Assembly: GCA_037576215.1 (NCBI GenBank)
Contig: JBANDB010000009.1
Span: forward strand, 496,001-560,000
Origin: Armillaria gallica
Taxonomy: Eukaryota > Basidiomycota > Agaricomycetes > Agaricales > Physalacriaceae
Direction: 5' to 3'
DNA: 64,000 bases
Positions 1 to 10,599 of the stretch are shown piece after piece (within the stretch, counting starts at the first letter, position 1; every line of letters begins with the position of its first letter). The notes below the pieces were generated by a model. The model was not told the origin of the DNA. It worked only from the letters and a program-made list of their open reading frames with translations, and made no database searches. A program made the position numbers and the translations under genes.

Positions 1-610
1 ATTGGGAATTCACGACCCGTCCTGAACATACTAACTGGTCTCAGTGAATGTATTGATTATGGCACCGAATGTCTGGCAGCTGGCTGTCTCTATATGCCTT
101 TCGAAGAAGGTACTGCGGCTCATTCCAGTGGCATGTCCCAGATATCAGCATCAGTAATAAATCAGCGTAAAAGGCAAGAATGGCGCCCATAGAAGGTTGA
201 ATAACACGTAGTGGTGGAAGGAAGGACGGCGGATGTCGGACCGGTAGAGCGTCGCCATTTGTCCCTCGCGATCGAGGCTGCCCACCATTGGCCCACCGCC
301 AACAGCCGCTAACTCACGGTACCTGTCCACCGCCTCGATAAGGTACTGACAAGAAAACATACTTAATGATATGACAGACACACAACAAACCGTAGCATAG
401 GCATTATCGATGTTGATAGAAAAGGTGTTCCAGGTTTCACGTATAGCATAGAGTGTGCTATGCATGGATAAGCCTTCTCGAGCGACCTGAATTCGCCACG
501 ACCAACGAAAGGGTTCGTTACGGCTACAGCTGGAGTGAGGATTACAGAGACATGGCGAAAGGACACCGCGCTAGCACCATTCAGCACTGGCTTGCGGAAC
601 CTTTTATATC
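1..610. repeat. Left-truncated copy (unit 0) of the GST-HsbA tandem unit
   Basis: Bases 20-320 repeat, with scattered substitutions, the stretches at about 2560-2850 and 5690-5930 (shared landmarks: CTGAACATACTAACTGGTCT and the later AGGACGGCGGAT). Bases 380-610 match 6130-6365. The stretch is the spacer plus HsbA part of the unit whose GST would lie left of the window. It contains no intact gene. A deletion relative to the copy at 5.9-6.1 kb joins the HsbA intron directly to the spacer. Confidence 0.75.
340..608 (-). pseudogene. HsbA-like exon 1 relic
   Basis: Reading the minus strand from about 570 gives a signal-peptide-like stretch followed by NPFVGRGEF, which aligns with NPLVGHSKF of the intact gene at 8496-9197. 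After about 30 residues the frame shifts, and the rest of exon 1 (ending NIDNAYAT) continues in another frame. The start methionine is lost. A TATAAAAG box survives at 601-608. Exons 3 and 4 are missing. It can be read as a dead HsbA-like gene; the assignment comes only from comparison within this window. Confidence 0.6.
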
Positions 611-1285
611 CCGATTCATCATCACAAAGCAAACGACTCGGACATTACCTTTTCATTCCTCCTTCATTCTCAATGTTCTCTGTAACACTTAACCATTCAA
701 GATGGTCCAGCTAAAGGAGTCGACTTATCATATATACTGGCGATTCAGTCGGGATCTTTAACTCATATCTTCCTCATGTTGGACGAAGAAAATTATCTCT
801 CGATATGCTGCATGTCGTCATCTACAGAATCCTCGGATATATTGGCACCCCGTCTGCAGTGTGCAGAAGTACTATTCAATTCTTATTGCCCACTCTGTGA
901 TACTTTCATTTGCATGATAGAGTCTCGTTGGTTGACGACGGAGAAAGACCTGACACGATTTCAAAGACTCGTAATTCATACAGCAGGGAAATACAATATG
1001 AAGCAAACAAATTAATTGATGTCCTCAGGGAGCATGAGAAAGATGATCAGGGAAGGTCTCGATGTTGTGATCTTTGAAGACTTTCATAAGTATCGAAGCA
1101 GCTTAAGGTTCTGGTTAGACCCATTGATGGCCGGTGCGGAGGAGATGTGGATACGAGGCATTTAATTTACTGTCATGTAGAGACGATGGACCGTGGTTTA
1201 ACTGGAATAAGAAAGACTTTCTCGATTAGGATTACAGTAACGAATTTGGCTGCAGTATCTTCAACGCCAGAAAATTACCTAGTAC

Positions 1286-2085
1286 CTACACGACGGCCTC
1301 GTACTTCTCAAAAAACTTGACCAGCCTCCCCCATCGTCCGTCATGCCATGATGACAACTCCTTCCACTCTGGACTATCCTCTCCAAGGGAAATCCGAAGG
1401 AAGAGTATCCACGCGCTCATGACGAAGTCCGCAAACGTAGGAATCTCCCCGGTAACAAACGTATCCTCTTTCGTCATCCACTTGTCCACTTTGCCAAGAT
1501 CATCCTTCACAACCGCCCATTGTCTCGTTCTATGCTCCCCATGCAGATCCATCTCCTCAATAGTGACCCCGGACAATTCTTCCTTCGTTTTCCGGAGGAA
1601 CGCCGCGCTTCGCGGGGACAGGATCGCGTTGACAGCAGGGATGCCAAGTAGTGGTGTTATTGCCTGCATTTGGGATTCAAATGCGGCTATGAATGCAGCA
1701 TGCAGGGCTCTTGTCCCGGGAGGTATAAGACGTGGAGTATTGGGGTATGTAGCATCGAGATACTCGACAATAGCAGAAGATTCGGATATGAAGGCCCCAG
1801 TCGACGAGTCATAGAGAAGTGGAAGAGTATAGCGTGGCGTCATGCCGTCCTTTTGGGTAGCGCTGGCTGGGATGCCAAAAGTCTTGTACAGTCCTTCGAT
1901 ATCAGGGTATTCGACCCATTCCGTACGATATGGAATACCCTTGAAGTTGAGAGCATATCTGGGCAAGGATGAGACAGTTAAATTGGCATATGAAGGTAAT
2001 CTGACCTGGCTTTCCAGCTACTGGGAGCCCATGCATTGATGGGAAGCTTAGAGGGAATATCGTAGAAGACGATGGCCGTCGACAT
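1286..2085 (-). CDS. Glutathione S-transferase, etherase-type (LigE/GSTFuA-like), copy 1
   Basis: Two exons, 2006-2085 and 1286-1958, with a 47-base intron whose removal restores the frame (…WKAR then YALNFKG…). The product is 250 aa. The N-terminal half has the thioredoxin-fold layout of fungal GSTs: a YPDI motif at 44-47, the cis-proline segment TLPLL at 71-75 and the glutathione-contacting ES at 86-87. An all-helical C-terminal half follows. Enzymes of this basidiomycete class conjugate glutathione or cleave aryl ethers of wood-derived phenolics in the cytosol; that role is inferred from family resemblance. The start is chosen because MSTAIVFYDIPSK is shared by all three copies. It is the first complete gene of a repeating GST-HsbA unit, with a paralogue at 4493-5289. 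Confidence 0.88.
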
Positions 2086-2089
2086 GGTC

Positions 2090-2866
2090 GTCAGATGCTA
2101 AGGTGCAGGATGAATAAGGTTCATTGCAACCATCCGCTTCATCTGCCTGCTTTATATCCGGAGTTTTAATCTCCCCTTCATGAGACCGGCGAAAGTAACT
2201 CAGCATCCAAACGATCCGCTGTATTATGATTGTTGTGAGGATCTACTAGCCTATATTGGGGTTCTATAACGTTTGGCCTGCACTATAGGCGGTTAGACAG
2301 AGTATAAAGTTTGACTATAGAAGTTGATCGTGTATTTCTGCGAGGGAAAGTGTCGAATTGACTACGATACGGGGAAAAGCCCACTATTTTCATCACAAAT
2401 TCAGCACTAGGTGTATCAAAGAAGGAACCTACATACGGTGGCTGTCACGATGCGAGATCCCTCGCTCTTGGCCTCTTCGATAACAACGAAGACGCGTATG
2501 CCTGGACTAGATAAATGGTTATATGTGTTTGGGAATTCATTACCGGCACCATGTACCGTCCTGAATATACTAACTGGTCTCAGTGAATGCATTGATTATA
2601 GCACCGAATGTCTGGCAGCTGGCTGTCTCTATATGCCTTTCGAAGACGGTATTGCGGCTCATTCCGGTTGCATGTCTCTGATATCAGCATCAATAATAAA
2701 TCAGCATAAACGATAGGTTGAAAAACACGTAGTGGTGGAAGGAAGGACGGCGGATCTCGGACCGGTGGAGCGTCGCCATTTGTCCCTCGCGATCGAGGCT
2801 GCCCACCGTTGGCCCACCGCCAACAGCCGCCAACTCACGATACCTCTGCACTGCGCCCAGACTGCG
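2090..2866. repeat. Spacer module of the tandem unit, copy B
   Basis: Includes the GST promoter region and a stretch repeated at about 5290-6034 and, in part, at 1-320. Short frames are shared between copies (for example a minus-strand frame containing RVFVVIEEAKSEG, followed by GTATGT), but other parts are broken between copies. I cannot show that the module encodes a protein. It ends abruptly at GTCTGG, where it abuts exon 3 of the dead HsbA gene. Confidence 0.6.
2150..2156 (-). promoter_or_regulatory. TATA box of GST copy 1
   Basis: TATAAAG on the minus strand, 65 bases before the start codon. The matching position in GST copy 2 (about 5350-5356) reads TATCAAG, so the box is damaged there. 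Confidence 0.5.
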
Positions 2867-3437
2867 GTCTTAAACTTCTTGTGGAATGCTCTTTCATCGG
2901 TGGCGAGCCTCTTTAAGATGCGGCAGATATGAGAAATGAAGTGGACGGCCTGGAAATCATCCTTGCGAGAATTGATGGCCCCCACAAACTAGTCGAAGTC
3001 ACATCACTAGCGTACGCGTCGCAAGCCCACTTTCCGTCGGTGTCCGTCATGACATGGTTCTGTTTTCAATTCTCATAAGCCTAAATGGCAACATCACGTG
3101 TAGGAAACGTAGCATACCGGGATTAGCGCGGTGGCATTTCGGAGCTGTGAGTTCAGAGTACTAAGAGCATCGGTCACGACCTGAATTAAACAATTGGAGA
3201 CAGCGATGGCAATAACTAGGCAGAACTTACTGTAGCATGGTCAATATCGACATTGTCGGCAAATTCCTCACAGGCTCCCTTGATTTTAAGGATTGTTTGG
3301 CCCGCGCTGTTGAAAACATCTTTAAGAGCATCAATATCGCTGTGATCCATGAGAGTATCAGCGAAGGCGAGAGCGACAGGGAGAAAGAGAGAGATATTGC
3401 GAAATAACACTCTGAAAGGTCTTTGGTTCCAATACAA
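2867..3437 (-). pseudogene. Frameshifted, 3'-truncated HsbA-like gene
   Basis: Exon 1 (end 3231), exon 2 (3118-3180, 21 codons) and exon 3 (from 3059) line up with the intact HsbA-like gene at 6505-7198, with correct splice sites. Three defects are visible. The usual start ATG at 3410 is GTG; an in-frame ATG nine codons upstream would have to be used. Exon 3 shifts frame near 2990, after TDTDGKWACD. Exon 3 runs at 2866 into the spacer module, so the last exon is gone. Together these make a functional 178-aa product unlikely. Confidence 0.75.
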
Positions 3438-3884
3438 CGGTGCAAAGGCTGTAAGACGGGAGCAGTCTTTCGAGATATTTATTACTGCTCAATGAATGGA
3501 ATTCCGAGGAGAAAAGCCTTCCAGGAAGGTCACGAGCCAGACCTTCATGTAGGTACTCGCCCTAGCTCCCAGAAGCACCGTTGGTTTGTGGGTGACCAAT
3601 AAGACGGTAGGATGCTTCGGATCCAAAATGGATCCGCCATCATGCGCTGAAAGGGCTAATGAGCGAATCATCTATAGAATATAAGAACCCGACGAATCAG
3701 TGCTGCCAGCCCTACATGGGGAAGTGCATTCCCAAAATGAATTCCATCCAAAACAATCCTGTCTTTTCGTCAAGGCAAACAAATGCTTACATGGAAAAGA
3801 ATGATGTCCTCAATCAGCCCAAAGACAGACTTGAGTCGGATCCTCCAATGACGCAGAGTAATATCCTCGCTTCTCGGGCTATTC
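3438..3884. other. Intergenic, no gene recognised
   Basis: Only short unsupported frames on both strands. It separates unit 1 from the LTR-like element. Confidence 0.5.
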
Positions 3885-4398
3885 TGTTATGGATAATGAC
3901 TAAGTAGTATGAGTAAGCCTCCACTTCCTTTAGTTTCTTTCTCTTTCTACGCGGTTATAGAAATTTCTCGATACCTCCAAATTTCCTGTCTTAGCTAGAA
4001 GATTCTAGACGAAGTAGTTAGTATATATCTCCTGTATCGATGCGCCCCAAAGGGCATCTGAATTCTATCTACTTTTACTCCACAACTTCGTGTGAACCTG
4101 AGTGATTGAGTTCGACTACGCCTAGCGCTTGTCGAACGAACCACTATCCAACTACGCCTAGCGCTTGTTGGACCTTTCTAGCTACGCCTAGCGCTTGCTA
4201 GACCTACTCGGGTTCCTTCGTAGGTAATAGAACTCATTGAATCTCTCGCTACACTTCATAATTTAGACTGTATTCGAGTCGTACTTATCTCGTACATCGT
4301 CTAGATTAAGCCTACTCTCAACATATTCTATACTCCTTACGAAGAATAAAAGGACCCCGACACCAGTCCGCGCTAGACACCAATTATCGATACCAACA
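3885..4398 (+). mobile_element. Solo-LTR-like element (Copia-type appearance)
   Basis: A 514-base block starts TGTTATGG and ends ACCAACA, the TGT…ACA ends usual for long terminal repeats. It has no counterpart in the neighbouring tandem units and lies between unit 1 and unit 2. The base after the end begins TGGGTG…, loosely like a tRNA-primer site. No internal polymerase is present, and I could not find a clear target-site duplication (flanks ATTC and TGGG). It carries the hairpin array at 4110-4202. Whether it is a retrotransposon remnant or another repeat family needs a second copy. Confidence 0.45.
4110..4202 (+). repeat. Three hairpins with identical loops and co-varying stems
   Basis: Three successive inverted repeats share the identical 14-base loop TACGCCTAGCGCTT. 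The stems differ but each pairs perfectly: GTTCGAC/GTCGAAC (4110-4137), TCCAAC/GTTGGA (4147-4172) and TCTAGC/GCTAGA (4177-4202). Compensatory change around an invariant loop suggests selection on an RNA or DNA structure. Confidence 0.85.
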
Positions 4399-4492
4399 TG
4401 GGTGTTCTCTGAGCTAAAGCCGACTTTCTCGAATAGGGTTATAGCAACGAATTTGGCTCCTATGTCTGCAACGTCAGAGAATTACCTAGTAC

Positions 4493-5289
4493 CTACACAA
4501 CGGCCTCGTATTTCTCGAAACTCTTCACCAGCGTCCCCCATCGTCCATCATGCCACGATGACAACTCCTTCCACTCCGGACTATCCTCTCTCAGACAAAT
4601 ACGAAGAAAGAATATCCATGCGCTCATGGTGAAGTCTGCAAACGTAGGAGTTTCTCCCACAACGAATGTATCCCCCTTCGTCATCCACTTGTCCACTTTG
4701 CCAAGATCATCCTTGACAACCGCCAATTGGCTCGCTCTATGCTCCCCATGCGGAATCATATCTTCAATGGTGACTCCCGACGATTCCTCCCTCGTTTTCC
4801 TGAAGAACACTTCGCTTCGCGGAGACAGAATCGCATTGACACCAGGTTCGCAAAATGGTGCTATCGCCTTCATTTGGGATTCAAATGCGGCTATGAATGC
4901 AGCGTGCAGTGCTCTGGTGCCGGGAGGTATAAGGTGTGGAGTATCGGGGTATGTGGTTTCAAGATATTCGACAATAGCAGCAGATTCGGATATGATGGCC
5001 CCAGTCGACGAGTCATGGAGAAGTGGGAGAGTGTAGTACGGCGTCACGCGGTCCTTCTTGGTAGCGCTGGCTGGGACGCCAAAGCTTTTGTACAGCCCTT
5101 CGATATCAGGATATTCGATCCATTCCGTACGATATGGAATGCCCTTGAAGTTGAGAGCATATCTGGGCAAGGATGAGACTTTTAAATATGCATACGAAGA
5201 TTATCCGACCTAGCTTTCCAGGTATTGGGGGACCATGCATTGATAGGAAGCTTGGAGGGAATATCGTAGAATACGATGGCCGTCGACAT
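4493..5289 (-). CDS. Glutathione S-transferase, etherase-type (LigE/GSTFuA-like), copy 2
   Basis: Two exons, 5210-5289 and 4493-5162, with a 47-base intron at the same place as in copy 1. The 249-aa product differs from copy 1 by scattered substitutions and one missing residue but keeps YPDI, TLPLL and the SES segment, so it should fold and bind glutathione. The open frame and conserved splice sites argue that it is functional. The TATA box seen 65 bases upstream of copy 1 is changed to TATCAAG here, so expression may differ. The LTR-like element lies about 95 bases downstream. Confidence 0.87.
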
Positions 5290-6034
5290 GATCGTCAGAT
5301 GTTATGGCGCAGGATGAATAAGGTTCATCGCAACCATCCGCTTCATCGGCCCGCTTGATATCCGGAGTTTTGATCTCCCCTTCCTGACTGAGACCGGCGA
5401 ATGCAACTTAGCGTCCGAGCCTGCACTACATTGGCGGTTAGACAGAGTATAGAGTCTGACTATAGACGTTGATTGTGTATTGCTGCGAGGGAACGTGTCG
5501 GATTGACTACCGTGCGGTGAAAAGTATCACAATTTCAGCACGAGCTGTATCAAAGAAGGAACCTACATACGGTGGTTGTCGCGATGCGAGATCCCTCGCT
5601 TTTGGCCTCTTCGATAATAGCGAAGACGCGTATTCCTGGACTAGATGATTGGTTATGTGGGCTTGGAATTTCACGACCGGCACCACGTATCGTCCTGAAC
5701 ATACTAACTGGTCTCAGTGAATGCATTGATTATAGCACCGAACGCCGAGCAGTTGACTGTCTCCATATGCATTTTTAAGACGGTATTGAGGCTCATTCCG
5801 GTGGCATACCCCTGACATCAGCATCAATAATAAATCAGCGTAAAAGGCGGGAATGGCGCCCACAGTAGGTTGAAAAACACGTGTTGGTGGAAGGCAAAAG
5901 AAGGACGGCGGATCTCGGACCGGTGGAGCGTCTCCGTCATCCCTCGGATTGGGACCTGGCGCCGGTACACACCACACCACCACCATCGATGCCGCCAGCC
6001 GCCACCTCACGATACCTCTGCACTGCGGCCAGAC
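5290..6034. repeat. Spacer module of the tandem unit, copy C
   Basis: Matches 2090-2866 with substitutions and a rearranged stretch at about 5930-6000. It abuts the HsbA exon 2 relic at 6035 with the same GTCTGG junction as copy B. No convincing coding frame is conserved across all copies. Confidence 0.6.
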
Positions 6035-6363
6035 CGGGAATTGGGTAGTCGCATTCGCCTTGAACATCCTGCGTGTCGCGTCCGTATTGGCCACCGCCTA
6101 GCTACCGACAAGAAAACATAACGATAATACACACACAACAAACCGTAGCATAGGCATTATCGATGTTGAATGGAAAAGGTATTACAAGTTTCACGTATCA
6201 CATAGAGTGTGCTATACATGTATAAGCCTTCTCGAGCGACCTGAATTCCTACGACCAACGGAAGGGTTCGCTACGGCCACAGCTGAAGTGAGGATTACAG
6301 AGAGATGGCGAAAGGACACCGCGTTGGCGCCAATATAGCACTGTGGTTGCGGAACCTTTTATA
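6035..6363 (-). pseudogene. HsbA-like relic keeping exons 1 and 2
   Basis: Exon 2 (6035-6097) is intact: 21 codons ending in proline, exactly as in the live HsbA-like genes, with an AG acceptor before it. Exon 1 (about 6140-6320) resembles the relic at 340-608 but has lost its start and carries a stop early in the signal-peptide stretch. A TATAAAAG box remains at 6356-6363. Exon 2 is followed by the spacer module instead of exon 3. Confidence 0.6.
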
Positions 6364-6504
6364 TTCCGCTTCATAGAGAGAGAGGTACATGTCTTGATTT
6401 TTTAACGTAACGTCCGTCAGATACGTTGTTCGAGTAATAAACCGCTGTTAGTATCAATTCAGATACAAAAGGCCAGCGTGGATGGCAATTCCAACTCGAA
6501 GCAT

Positions 6505-7198
6505 CTATTCCTCGCTACAATAAGTCTCGGCGACCTTCCCCAATTCCTTGCCAACTGTATGACTAAATCTTCCTATGCACGGCTTGTACTTTGCCTATTT
6601 ACTCTTGTTAAGTTCCACACCACTCTCACAACATATAAAACATACCGGAACAGCGGCCAAGAACTTCCTGTCGAATGGGGTACTATTCGCGACGAGGTTC
6701 TGTAAAATTTGGCAGACAGCGGAAGTGAAGTTGACGGCGTGGAAATCGTCCTTGAGGGGGATCATATTCTTCCAGACCTGACGATTCGCATCCCCATCAC
6801 TGTACATATCGCAGGCCCATTTTCCGTCGGTGTCGGACATGACATGGTCCTGTTTTCGTGTTCTTCAGCGTGCTAGAGAGCCGAATTCATTTTACACTTG
6901 GCATACCGGGATTGCCTTAAAGGCGTCCTGAACCTGCAAGTCTAGAGTTCTCATGGCGTCGGTCACAGCCTAAACGAAACCGTCAATAGAAGATCGGACA
7001 TGGAGAAGCACGACTTACTGTAGCATGATTAATATCAACATGTGCAGAAAATGCCTCGTAGTTTACTTGAAATGTATCCCATGTTTGGGTTATGTTATTG
7101 AAGGCATCCTGCAGCGCCGTGACTTCGCTGCCACGCACAGCAGTGTTGGCGATGGAAAGCGTGACTAACACAGCGACAGACACAGTTCGAAAAAACAT
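6505..7198 (-). CDS. HsbA-like secreted protein, copy 1 (intact)
   Basis: Four exons: 7019-7198, 6907-6969, 6646-6849 and 6505-6594, all phase 0, encoding 60+21+68+29 = 178 aa. The first 20 or so residues form a signal peptide (MFFRTVSVAVLVTLSIANTA). Amphipathic helices and a few cysteines follow, as in hydrophobic-surface-binding protein A (HsbA, described in Aspergillus, where it binds hydrophobic surfaces and recruits cutinase). The match to that family is by layout and local similarity, not by search. The start at 7198 gives an exon 1 of exactly 60 codons, as in the other two intact copies; an in-frame ATG at 7219 is the alternative. The last exon was placed by its shared cysteine at position six. 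Confidence 0.72.
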
Positions 7199-8495
7199 GC
7201 TGGGAACTGGTTGATCCAAGTACAGCGATACAGATGCTACCAGTCAGGTAGGAGAAGTCTTTTGAGGGAACAGGCTTTTAGAACGGTCACGACCCAGAGG
7301 CCCTGTAGCTATAGTAGTTCGAGTTTCCAGGGACCAGAAGTGATGGTAAACGATTAAAAAGATGTGAAGATGCCGAGCGTCCAAAAGCGACGTGGGTTGG
7401 GATCGGAATTCTTCCAATCAGTCACAAAGAAGAAACTTCTCTATAGTAGATTACGTTACGGAGATTCGCGATAGGCTTACATTCTGGGGCGAGCGTTCCA
7501 AAGAAAGTAGCTCTCGACGAGCCATTCTGCGTTCTCAGAATCCTCGCCAAACTGGAGGCATTCTATACCGGAAACAATCTGCTCTAGAACCCAACGCGAT
7601 TCCTCCAACGTGCTCAAGAAGGTCAGGATTCGGAGTTACGTGACCAAGAGCATGATCATTTGGCGCAATGAGATACATCCTGCCTCAGAAGCAAAGTCAA
7701 CGTGCTCTGTATGTCAATTTCAGACATCGGTCCGACAGCTTGGCATGGTACTGCAATGGACGATTTTTCTGAAGTACACATAGTACCGGAAGCAAGAAGG
7801 GGACCTCGGTTTTGGATAAGAGGAAACTAGACAAAAAGGCCCGCAGAGAAGGGAATCGGAGCTTGACGTATTCTAGTTGAAGACGCAGGCATCTTATTTT
7901 CAGCCTTTTCTTAGAACATACATATTAACACCGCACCATCGGAGGTTCCTGGCCTTAAAACGGTTCTAGACACCCGCAGGCTGCGAAGACTAAACCTCGT
8001 GAAAGACGGACATCCAAAACTTGAAACGGATGGTGGTCGGGGAACAGTGAATATTTCAAATTCTTTCTCGGCAGTGGGCGGCGTGACCAAGATCCTCCTT
8101 CTCCCTTGTGCCTGGAATTCATGATAAAATACGCAGCAGCGCAATTGATTATTATTGGCGAATCGTCGCCACCTTCTATATGCTTGATATCGGTGGTCTT
8201 AAGCCTTTTCTGAGGTCACAGGTGTAACGTTGCTGAGCTGGAGATGTTACCTTTGAACAATGAACTGTCAAATTATTCGCATTTGGCGTCCCGTTTTAAA
8301 AGGAGAACTAGTAATATTTCCAAGCGCCATACTCGAGTCTCGCCCATTCTTTGGCCTCAAAGTATCATAAGTGAAGGAAACGAGGTGTTGATTCATATAA
8401 AAGAGAGGTCAATACAGGATAGCCGTTCGCCTCTGTCAGACCCGAAGATACAAATGGGAACATGTTTTTTCAAAACGACCCTCTTTAAGAGGTTT
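7199..8495. other. Intergenic, no gene recognised
   Basis: About 1.3 kb with only short unsupported frames on both strands. It lies between two intact HsbA-like genes and may be decayed unit sequence, but I see no clear paralogous match. Confidence 0.4.
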
Positions 8496-9197
8496 CTATT
8501 CCGGATGATCATAGAATGTTGACAGGGCTCTCGATATCGCTTGCCGAGTCATATTATTATTTTCCGCAACACACATCCTTGACGAGGTCTAAGCCAATCC
8601 AATCTAAGTCACACATCGAAAATCGTATACCAACACACTCACCGGAGTCACATGCAGGAGCTTCTGCCCCACTGTGATACCATCCATGAAATATTTCCTG
8701 AGAAGGAAGCCAACGTCGCTAACCAAATCGACGCGCTGGAAATCCTCCTTGCGAGCTATGAATTTATCCATGATCTCGCGAACCATGAGTGTACCACCGG
8801 CGCACACATCACAGAGCCACTTTCCACCGACGTCAGACATGACATGCTCCTGTATTCATACCATTTGAGTGAACGCTGAAGTATCAAGAAGAGAAGGCGG
8901 TTACCGGAACGACCTTGCCCGCGTCTATGATCTGTAGGTCTAGAGTCGCTGTGCTGTTGTACACTGCCTGGATAAAGCATCGAAAAGAAAGAACGGACGT
9001 ACAACCACACAACGTACCATCGCATGGGCACTATCGACATTGATAGCGAAGACGTTTAAATCTTGGTAAATGGTATAGATTGTACTGTTAGTATCCATCA
9101 AAGCGGTCTGGAGCGCAGTGAATTTGCTATGACCAACGAGAGGGTTGGCGACCGCAAGAGTGATAGGGAGAGCTAGGGAGAGAGGTCGAATGAGCAT
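8496..9197 (-). CDS. HsbA-like secreted protein, copy 2 (intact)
   Basis: Four phase-0 exons: 9018-9197, 8905-8967, 8643-8849 and 8496-8588, encoding 60+21+69+30 = 180 aa. A signal peptide covers about residues 1-18. The same exon sizes and the cysteine at position six of exon 4 tie it to the copies at 6505-7198 and 18812-19515. Exon 3 begins EHVMSDVGGKWLCD, matching DHVMSDTDGKWACD in copy 1. A CATAAAGT element about 65 bases upstream could serve as the TATA box. Secretion and surface binding are inferred. The sequence is clearly diverged from copy 1, so this duplication is older than the GST one. Confidence 0.72.
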
Positions 9198-9640
9198 TAT
9201 TGGTGCTATGTCGACGGTGGTGGTTCCGGGTCCCTTTGTATTTCACCTCAGGGAGCGGAAACTTTATGGAGAGAAGCATTTCTTATCCGAAGCCTCGTGG
9301 TCTGAAGTCAATTTAATGGCTGCGTTTCGAGTTCTACATTTTAGAACGCATTGGTGAATGAAGTTCGGGATAACTAATAAAATGAGAGGGTTAAGATAGG
9401 AAGGATGGCCATATCTCCACACTGGTCAAGGGCTGAACCTCGCCGTGTGAGGGCGAGAAATGCAAATAACCCAAATCAGCTGAGCCACGAAGGCATCTAA
9501 AACAGAGAGAAATTAGAACCGTCCCGTAAAGAGCAATACGTGATATTGTACATAGATTTCCGGGAGGAAGATATCCATCCTATCTCGCAGATTACGTCGC
9601 AGCACTTCCTTGAATTGAATCCGGAACCGATTCGCGACCT
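9198..9640. other. Intergenic, promoter side of HsbA copy 2
   Basis: No gene seen. Contains the likely promoter of the gene ending at 9197 and the tail of the dead copy to the right. Confidence 0.4.
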
Positions 9641-10240
9641 TTCATCTGGAAGTGGCAAGCCATTCCCGCGTCACATCGAACGACAACCAGAAAGGCAAAA
9701 ACCACCTGGACGAAGGTGTGTGAAGCCAGATTATGGTTTCGCTCGAGAATATTGTTACAAGCAGCGAGGTCGTTCGGAACGTAGGAGAGTTGTCCCCGAC
9801 TGAGGAGAAAGCGGCCCGGGAATGCAGTGACGAATATTGCTCATCGTCTTGCCCTCGACATTTGGTACGACGTAGGTCTGGATTGAAGTACGTCAGGAAA
9901 GTAGACAACCTCATAGTAAAAGAAACAACTTACGGAGAGAAGCGAGATGGCAGATTTCATTTGAGAGTTTAAAGTCTGCGAATCTACCCACCATCCTGGT
10001 CCACACCGCCGTTAGAACGCTGGACGAGAAGACATTTCTACGTGACTGACCATAGCATGGGGGACGTCGACATTTTCTGCGAAGGCCTTGCGGGCTGTTT
10101 TGATAGCACCGACGGTCTCGGCCATCTCGTCGAAAGCATTTCAAATTTCGATGGGGGAGACATCACCTCGGCTAACAAGGGAGTTGGCGACGACAAGGAA
10201 AATGAGGGGAAGGAATGCGAGCATATGAGAGAAAATTTTG
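9641..10240 (-). pseudogene. Dead HsbA-like gene, relative of the 18.8 kb copy
   Basis: Exon 1 (about 10060-10240) aligns with the gene at 18812: signal peptide, then SRGDVSPIEI, a TGA stop, and NAFDEMAETVGAI. The original start codon reads ATT. The exon ends with the correct CCATGCTATG|GTCAGT junction. Exon 2 contains several stops. Degenerate exon 3 (from about 9870 down) still shows the equivalent of the GGCCAGACGAT stretch. Confidence 0.7.
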
Positions 10241-10599
10241 GGCACGTAGAATTCTGCGTTTTCACTTGCGTGCATGCCTACGACTACGGTGGGAACAGTT
10301 GCTGGAGATTCAGGCTGCGGTGAAGGGCATTTTATGCCTTGCAGAGAGAAAAATCTGAGATTTAGAGAAGGATTTCAGAATGGTTACGCAGTTGTAACTT
10401 TGCAAGTGTCAAGGAAAGATTTGTGTGCCGACAGAGGAGGCAGAAAACGATGGTTAGGTCAGACGTCTTCGCTTCGACCGAATGGTAAAACGACGTTGGT
10501 CTTTCTCATTTGAGCGCGGGGTCAGGACAACAAGTCACAAGACGCAAAGAAGAACCCACACAAGATAAGTCTGCTCGACTCGGTTCACTGAGTGGTGCC

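Noticed and set aside
2411..2716. 101-aa plus-strand frame in the spacer, partly shared with 5572-5778
   Set aside because: Similarity is explained by the tandem duplication; the frame ends differently in each copy and has no recognisable feature.
5714..6094. 126-aa minus-strand frame
   Set aside because: It is a chance fusion of HsbA exon 2 with the spacer, reading through the splice donor.
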